Shown here: one piece after another, positions 59,983 to 64,000 of the stretch
Position numbering within the stretch: the first letter of the stretch is position 1
Layout of the letters: each line of letters begins with the position of its first letter
NCBI RefSeq assembly: GCF_003122215.1
Contig: NZ_QEYD01000001.1
Location: 310,001 to 374,000, forward strand
Source: Pararhodobacter marinus
GTDB taxonomy: Bacteria > Pseudomonadota > Alphaproteobacteria > Rhodobacterales > Rhodobacteraceae
DNA: 64,000 nucleotides
Direction: 5' to 3'
The notes under the pieces: model-generated
Seen by the model: only the letters and a program-made list of their open reading frames with translations
Database searches by the model: none
Told to the model about the DNA's origin: nothing
Program-made: the position numbers and the translations under genes

Positions 59983-60582
59983 ATGAAACAGCCGCGCGCG
60001 TGGCAACGGATGCTGTCGGGCCGCAGGCTCGACCTGCTGGACCCGACGCCGATGGATATCGAGCTTGAGGACATCGCGCATGGCCTTGCCTTCGTCGCGC
60101 GATGGAACGGGCAGACCACCGGCGACTGGCCCTATTCGGTGGCCGAGCATTCGCTGCTGGTGGAAACGCTGGTCGGCCGGCTCAACCCCGGCTGGCCCGC
60201 GCGCTGGCGGCTGGCCGCGCTGCTGCACGACGCACCGGAATACGTGATCGGCGACATGATCTCGCCGGTGAAAGCCGCCGTGGGGCCGGGTTACGGGACG
60301 CTGGATGCGCGGCTGACGACGGCGATCCACCTGCGCTTCGGCCTGCCCTCGGCGCTGCCGAAGACGATCAAGGCGCGGATCAAGCGCGCGGATACACTGA
60401 GCGCCTGGCTGGAAGCGACGCAGATCGCGGGATTCTCGCAAGACGAAGCCAACCGCATTTTCGGTCGCCCCGGCGACGCGGTCGAGGGCATCCGGATCAC
60501 CCCGCGCCCGCCCGCCGAAGTCCGCGCCGACTACATCGCCCGCCACGCCGCGCTCATGGCTGAGATCGACGGAAAAGCCTGA
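59983..60582 (+). CDS. HD domain phosphohydrolase (YfbR-like)
   Basis: A 199-residue HD-domain protein. Metal ligands are in VAEHSLLV, LLHDAPE and the later D (KRADTLSAW). The N-terminus (MKQPRAWQRMLSGRRLDLLD) is typical of alphaproteobacterial 5'-nucleotidase-like HD proteins. It is probably a nucleotide or phosphate hydrolase. The start at ATG 59983 has only a weak site; upstream in-frame extension is not supported. Confidence 0.88.
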   Translation: MKQPRAWQRMLSGRRLDLLDPTPMDIELEDIAHGLAFVARWNGQTTGDWPYSVAEHSLLVETLVGRLNPGWPARWRLAALLHDAPEYVIGDMISPVKAAVGPGYGTLDARLTTAIHLRFGLPSALPKTIKARIKRADTLSAWLEATQIAGFSQDEANRIFGRPGDAVEGIRITPRPPAEVRADYIARHAALMAEIDGKA

Positions 60583-60996
60583 CGGGTGAGCCGCTTACAG
60601 AGACGGGCCATCGATCTGACGGAGCGGCTATCGCGCAGCTTGCGGCGGGTTGTGCCGGAACGCTGGCGTCCACACGATTGAGGAAACGAGCGCCTGTCGG
60701 AGCGAGGCGCACGGTTCGTGATAACACGGAGACAGGGCCGATTCCCCCGGAGGGATACTCTGAGCGCAAGGTCCCTCGCATTTCTGTCCGCGCGATGCGA
60801 CGCCGACATGTCGCGTCCGGGGACGCGACTTTGCCGGGGGAAACCATGAGATGGGACACCACGGCGGGATGGCCCCCGACACCCCTCGATCCGCGCGGCA
60901 GGGAGGCGCCGGAGGCCGCGCAAAGCGCGTCACGGGTACTTCCCGTACCCCCATCAGTCGGAAGAGATCCGGCCACAGCCCCCGGCGCAGCCCGCC
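60583..60996. other. Intergenic region between HD gene and regA
   Basis: About 414 nt between convergent genes. Only weakly supported frames are present (for example a minus-strand frame 60531-60923 and a plus-strand frame 60678-61073), with no good start sites or protein-like composition. No hairpin with a T run or known RNA motif was seen; it may hold degraded coding remains. Confidence 0.4.
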
Positions 60997-61554
60997 CTAA
61001 CGCGGGGAGCGTTTGGCGAGGATGCGTTGCAGGGTGCGGCGATGCATCGACAGCCGGCGCGCGGTCTCGCTGACATTGCGGTCGCATTGCTCGTAGACGC
61101 GCTGAATATGTTCCCACCGGACGCGATCGGCGGACATCGGGTTTTCCGGCGGCTCGGGCAGAACGTCGCCTTCGCGCTGAAGCAGGGCGTTGACCACCTC
61201 GCCGGCATCGGCGGGCTTCGACAGGTAGTCTGTGGCGCCGATCTTGACCGCCGCGACGGCGGTGGCGATGGCGCCGTAGCCGGTCAGCACGACGATACGC
61301 GCATCGGGGCGCTTGGCGCGCAGGGCCTCGACCACGTCGAGCCCGTTGCCGTCTTCAAGCCGCAGGTCGATCACCGCGTAAGCGGGCGGGCGGGAGACGG
61401 CCAGAGCCTTGCCGGCGGCAACCGAACCGGCGGTATCGACCACGAATCCGCGCCGTTCCATCGCGCGGGCGAGCCGCTTGAGGAACACCTCGTCATCATC
61501 GACCAGAAGAAGGGACGGGTCGTCGCCAAGATCGAGCTGGGTGTCATCGCTCAT
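60997..61554 (-). CDS. regA: Redox response regulator RegA/PrrA
   Basis: A 185-residue response regulator. The receiver has LLLVDDDEVFLKRLARAM, the phosphorylated aspartate in AVIDLRLEDGNGL, and the lysine in LSKPAD. A short linker precedes a Fis-type HTH (WEHIQRVYEQCDRNVSETAR, then RLSMHRRTLQRIL). It regulates photosynthesis, nitrogen fixation, carbon fixation and respiration genes under low oxygen. GAGGA precedes ATG 61554; downstream of senC on the same strand. Confidence 0.95.
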   Translation of the reverse strand: MSDDTQLDLGDDPSLLLVDDDEVFLKRLARAMERRGFVVDTAGSVAAGKALAVSRPPAYAVIDLRLEDGNGLDVVEALRAKRPDARIVVLTGYGAIATAVAAVKIGATDYLSKPADAGEVVNALLQREGDVLPEPPENPMSADRVRWEHIQRVYEQCDRNVSETARRLSMHRRTLQRILAKRSPR

Positions 61555-61658
61555 GCGCAGGTCCTCGGGTTTCCTTTAACGATCTAGTCAGCTTACGCGC
61601 GGAAATCAAATTCGGATGCGATTTGCCGCCTTCGTGTTCGCGCGACAGCCCGATCCTC

Positions 61659-62312
61659 TCAGGCGTTGGACAGGAAACACTGGGTCTTTTCCGCGACCGC
61701 TTCGGCGCTTTCGTCATGGCGGAAGATCTCGACCGTGCCGTGACCGGGCAGCACGAGATAGCTGAAGGTCGAGTGATCGACGAGGTAGAATTCGTCCGAC
61801 CCGTCGCCGTCGTTGCGGCTGAAATAGGTGCGGTAGGCGCGCGAAGCGGCGCGGACCTGTTCGTCGCTGCCGGTCAGGCCCACCATGCGCGGGTGGAAGA
61901 TCGAGGCGAATTCGCCCACCACCTCGGGCGTGTCGCGCGCGGGATCGACCGAGATGAAGACGGGCTGCACGGTCTCGCCCTCGGCTTCAAGGATCTCGGT
62001 CGCCAGCGCGTTACGGGCGCTGTCGAGCGGGCAGACATCGGGGCAGAAGGTATAGCCGAAATACAGGATCGATGGTTGCGTGATCACATCGGCATCGGTG
62101 ACCGTCTCGCCCTGCGCGTTGATCAGCTCGAACGGGCCGCCGATCTGATCGAGCCCGCCCATCGCCACCGAGGTGCGGCAGGGCGCGAAGGGATCGTCGG
62201 ACATGCCCAGAAGCTGGCGCATCCACGGCGGCTGCAGAAAGGCCAGCACCGCCAGCGTCACAAGCATAAGCGTTACAAAGGCGGCGGCCCCGATGGCATA
62301 GCTGCGTGTCAT
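61659..62312 (-). CDS. senC: SCO1/SenC copper chaperone
   Basis: A 217-residue thioredoxin-fold protein anchored by an N-terminal membrane helix (AIGAAAFVTLMLVTLAVLAF). The copper-binding CxxxC is in FGYTFCPDVCPLDSA and the copper histidine in LVDHSTFSYLV. It supplies copper to the CuA site of cytochrome c oxidase and, in Rhodobacter, feeds signals to RegB/A. The ATG at 62312 has AGGA upstream; ATG 62327 is a five-codon-longer alternative. Divergent from regB. Confidence 0.95.
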   Translation of the reverse strand: MTRSYAIGAAAFVTLMLVTLAVLAFLQPPWMRQLLGMSDDPFAPCRTSVAMGGLDQIGGPFELINAQGETVTDADVITQPSILYFGYTFCPDVCPLDSARNALATEILEAEGETVQPVFISVDPARDTPEVVGEFASIFHPRMVGLTGSDEQVRAASRAYRTYFSRNDGDGSDEFYLVDHSTFSYLVLPGHGTVEIFRHDESAEAVAEKTQCFLSNA

Positions 62313-62405
62313 TCCCGCATTCCTCATGTGACTTTCCCGCGCTTGATGCCTTAGCCCTGCGCGCGTAACAAGGCGCAAATCCCTCTCCGCGACAACAGGA
62401 CGCCG

Positions 62406-63782
62406 ATGGACAGACAAGCCCGGGGATTGATGAACCGCGATGTTCAGGGCCAGTGGGTACGCCTGCAGACCCTGACGCGCGTACGCTGGCTGGCCGCAAG
62501 CGGTCAGGTCTTTGCGCTGTTGATCGCGCATTACGTCTTCGACCTGTACTTCGCGCTGAGCCTGTGTCTGGCCGTTGTGGCGGTGTCGGCGGCCTCGAAC
62601 CTGTTGTCGACGGTGGTGTTTCCCCGCTCGCGCCGGCTGTCGGAAACCGAGGCGCTGCTCACGCTGGTCTTCGACACGACCCAGCTTGCGCTGTTGCTGT
62701 TTCTTACCGGGGGCATGAACAACCCGTTCGGGCTGTTGCTGATCGCGCCCGTGACCATCGCCGCGACGGCGCTGACCCTGCGCTCGGTGTTGATCCTCGG
62801 CGGGCTGGCGGTGGCGCTGGCGTCGTTGCTGGCGTTTTCGTTCGAGCCTTTGCGCACGGTGAACGGCGATATCCTGGTCCTGCCCGACCTGTTCCGCTTC
62901 GGGTTCTGGATCGCGCTGGTGATCGGCATCGCCTTTATCGGGCTCTATTCGCGCTCGGTCGCGGCCGAGAAACACGCGCTGACCGAGGCGCTGCTGGCGA
63001 CCTCGCTGGCGCTGGCGCGGGAACAGAAGCTGACCGATCTGGGCGGCGTGGTGGCCGCCGCGGCGCATGAGCTGGGCACGCCGCTGGCGACGATCAAGCT
63101 GGTCTCGTCCGAGCTGATCGACGCGCTGGACGATCCCGAGCTGAAAGAGGATGCGCGGCTGTTGCGCGAACAGGCCGACCGCTGCCGGGCGATCCTGCGC
63201 TCGATGGGACAGGCGGGAAAGACCGACCTGCACGTGCATCACGCGCCCATCGAGACGGTGCTGGACGAGGCCGCCGCGCCCCATGCCGACCGGGGCAAGG
63301 CTCTGATCCTCGATATCGTCGGCGACGAGGCCCGCACCACCGAGATCCAGCGCCGCCCCGAGATCATCCACGGGCTGCGCAACCTGATCCAGAACGCGGT
63401 CGATTTCGCGCAGTCCAGCGTCTGGATCGAGGCCGACCTGACGCAGACCCATTTGTCCGTGCGGGTGATCGATGACGGGCCGGGCTTTCCGCCGCATCTG
63501 TTGACCCGGATCGGCGACCCTTATCTGCGCGACCGCCACGGTGCCGCCCCGCGTGACGAATCCCGGCCCGAATACGAAGGGATGGGACTGGGCCTGTTCA
63601 TTGCCAAGACGCTGCTGGCACGGACCGGGGCCGAGGTGCGGTTTCGCAACTGTGCGGGCAACGGGCATCCGCGCAAGGCGCCGGAGGCACGCTGCGGCGC
63701 GCTGGCCGAGGTCCGCTGGCCGCTCACCGCCATCCAGGCAGATCCGCGCCGGGCGCTGGGGGACAATGCGCCGATCCACTAA
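62406..63782 (+). CDS. regB: Redox sensor histidine kinase RegB/PrrB
   Basis: A 458-residue sensor. Six transmembrane segments lie in the first 185 residues, including the quinone-sensing heptad in LTGGMNNPFGLLLIAP. The phosphorylated histidine is in VAAAAHELGTPLATIK. The conserved redox cysteine (C265 in Rhodobacter) is in EQADRCRAILRSMG. N- and G-boxes are GLRNLIQNAVDFA and GMGLGLFIAKTLL. It phosphorylates RegA when the quinone pool is reduced. ATG 62406 is used; ATG 62430 is possible. Confidence 0.96.
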   Translation: MDRQARGLMNRDVQGQWVRLQTLTRVRWLAASGQVFALLIAHYVFDLYFALSLCLAVVAVSAASNLLSTVVFPRSRRLSETEALLTLVFDTTQLALLLFLTGGMNNPFGLLLIAPVTIAATALTLRSVLILGGLAVALASLLAFSFEPLRTVNGDILVLPDLFRFGFWIALVIGIAFIGLYSRSVAAEKHALTEALLATSLALAREQKLTDLGGVVAAAAHELGTPLATIKLVSSELIDALDDPELKEDARLLREQADRCRAILRSMGQAGKTDLHVHHAPIETVLDEAAAPHADRGKALILDIVGDEARTTEIQRRPEIIHGLRNLIQNAVDFAQSSVWIEADLTQTHLSVRVIDDGPGFPPHLLTRIGDPYLRDRHGAAPRDESRPEYEGMGLGLFIAKTLLARTGAEVRFRNCAGNGHPRKAPEARCGALAEVRWPLTAIQADPRRALGDNAPIH

Positions 63783-63911
63783 ACCGCCCGGTCCCGGCAT
63801 TAACGGTGATTTAACCAATCCGGCAAAGGCTTGAGCGATACCGGGAATCGCCGTTCCGCGTAACGAGTGCTGTGTGCGGGATCGCTTCCGATCTGTGGAT
63901 TTGGGGGGATT

Positions 63912-64000
63912 ATGGCCGCGTCATTGACCTTTGCGCTCGTTCTCACGGGGACATCGGCCCTGACCGTGGTCGCGATCCTGCTTTTTGCCGCGGCCCTGCG
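63912..64000 (+). CDS. Partial CDS, N-terminal membrane segment
   Basis: Twenty-nine codons before the window ends. ATG 63912, with GGGGGAT upstream, reads MAASLTFALVLTGTSALTVV, then AILLFAAAL. The hydrophobic start suggests a signal anchor or first TM helix, for example of a sensor or secreted protein. No family can be named. Confidence 0.65.
   Translation, partial: MAASLTFALVLTGTSALTVVAILLFAAAL

Noticed and set aside
60678-61073. Possible gene of about 131 codons between the HD gene and regA
   Set aside because: It has no ribosome-binding site, no recognisable domain and runs into the regA 3' end; composition looks random.
1-64000. tRNA, rRNA, CRISPR arrays, insertion sequences, prophage genes
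   Set aside because: I looked for cloverleaf-like segments, regularly spaced short repeats, transposase or integrase motifs and found none that could be supported.

Overview
The window is a GC-rich, densely coded stretch of chromosome from an alphaproteobacterium, almost certainly Rhodobacteraceae (Rhodobacter/Paracoccus/Roseobacter group). The evidence is the divergent regB / senC-regA redox locus with family-typical motifs, the xseB-ispA-dxs operon, the secB / fxsA / Tim44-like block, the ferrochelatase and ComF/NDUFAF5-like genes, and GC-rich intergenic elements that recur in the window. A NavAb-type sodium channel gene would fit a marine or saline habitat (inference). No rRNA, tRNA, CRISPR array, insertion sequence or prophage was recognised.

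Region 1 (1-13.5 kb) is the most distinctive part. Nine sites match GGAACA-N16-GTT (GGAAC and GTT separated by exactly 17 nt). Eight lie 25-60 nt upstream of a start codon. This is the promoter pattern of EcfG, the sigma factor of the alphaproteobacterial general stress response. The predicted regulon here holds an acyl-CoA dehydrogenase-like / PIG-L deacetylase / NodS-like methyltransferase / glycosyltransferase operon, a BON protein with MgtC, a PRC-barrel protein, a Cu-Zn superoxide dismutase, a membrane protein, an SDR dehydrogenase with a small membrane protein, and a complete bacterial NHEJ set: two Ku genes and a three-domain LigD. A ninth promoter has no gene behind it but leads into a structured segment ending at a terminator, a candidate small RNA. 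A 55-residue NepR-like protein is encoded divergently from the SDR gene.

Region 2 (13.5-21.2 kb) is housekeeping: an HU protein, AMP nucleosidase, two tandem outer-membrane beta-barrel paralogues, and an operon of a deacetylase-family protein, xseB, ispA and dxs (isoprenoid precursor supply). Region 3 (21.2-30.8 kb) is an exopolysaccharide locus: three glycosyltransferases, a secreted glycosidase-like protein, a Wzx-type flippase, a chain-length ATPase with a degenerate P-loop and a Wzz-type protein, followed by idi.

Region 4 (31-45.8 kb) mixes fatty acid/thioester metabolism (thiolase, acyl-CoA ligase, DUF296-like protein), a glycosyltransferase, the grxC-nitrilase-MarR operon, comF, an NDUFAF5-like protein, hemH, two L,D-transpeptidases around a CAP-domain lipoprotein, Nudix enzymes, Hsp33 and the CCA-adding enzyme. 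Region 5 (45.8-64 kb) holds a paralogous pair of ABC exporters, a VOC protein and a RumA-type methyltransferase, the voltage-gated sodium channel, a SpoIIE-type phosphatase with receiver facing an Hpt protein, threonine ammonia-lyase, Smr and Tim44-like proteins, fxsA, secB, an HD phosphohydrolase and the RegA/SenC/RegB redox system. It ends in the first codons of another gene.
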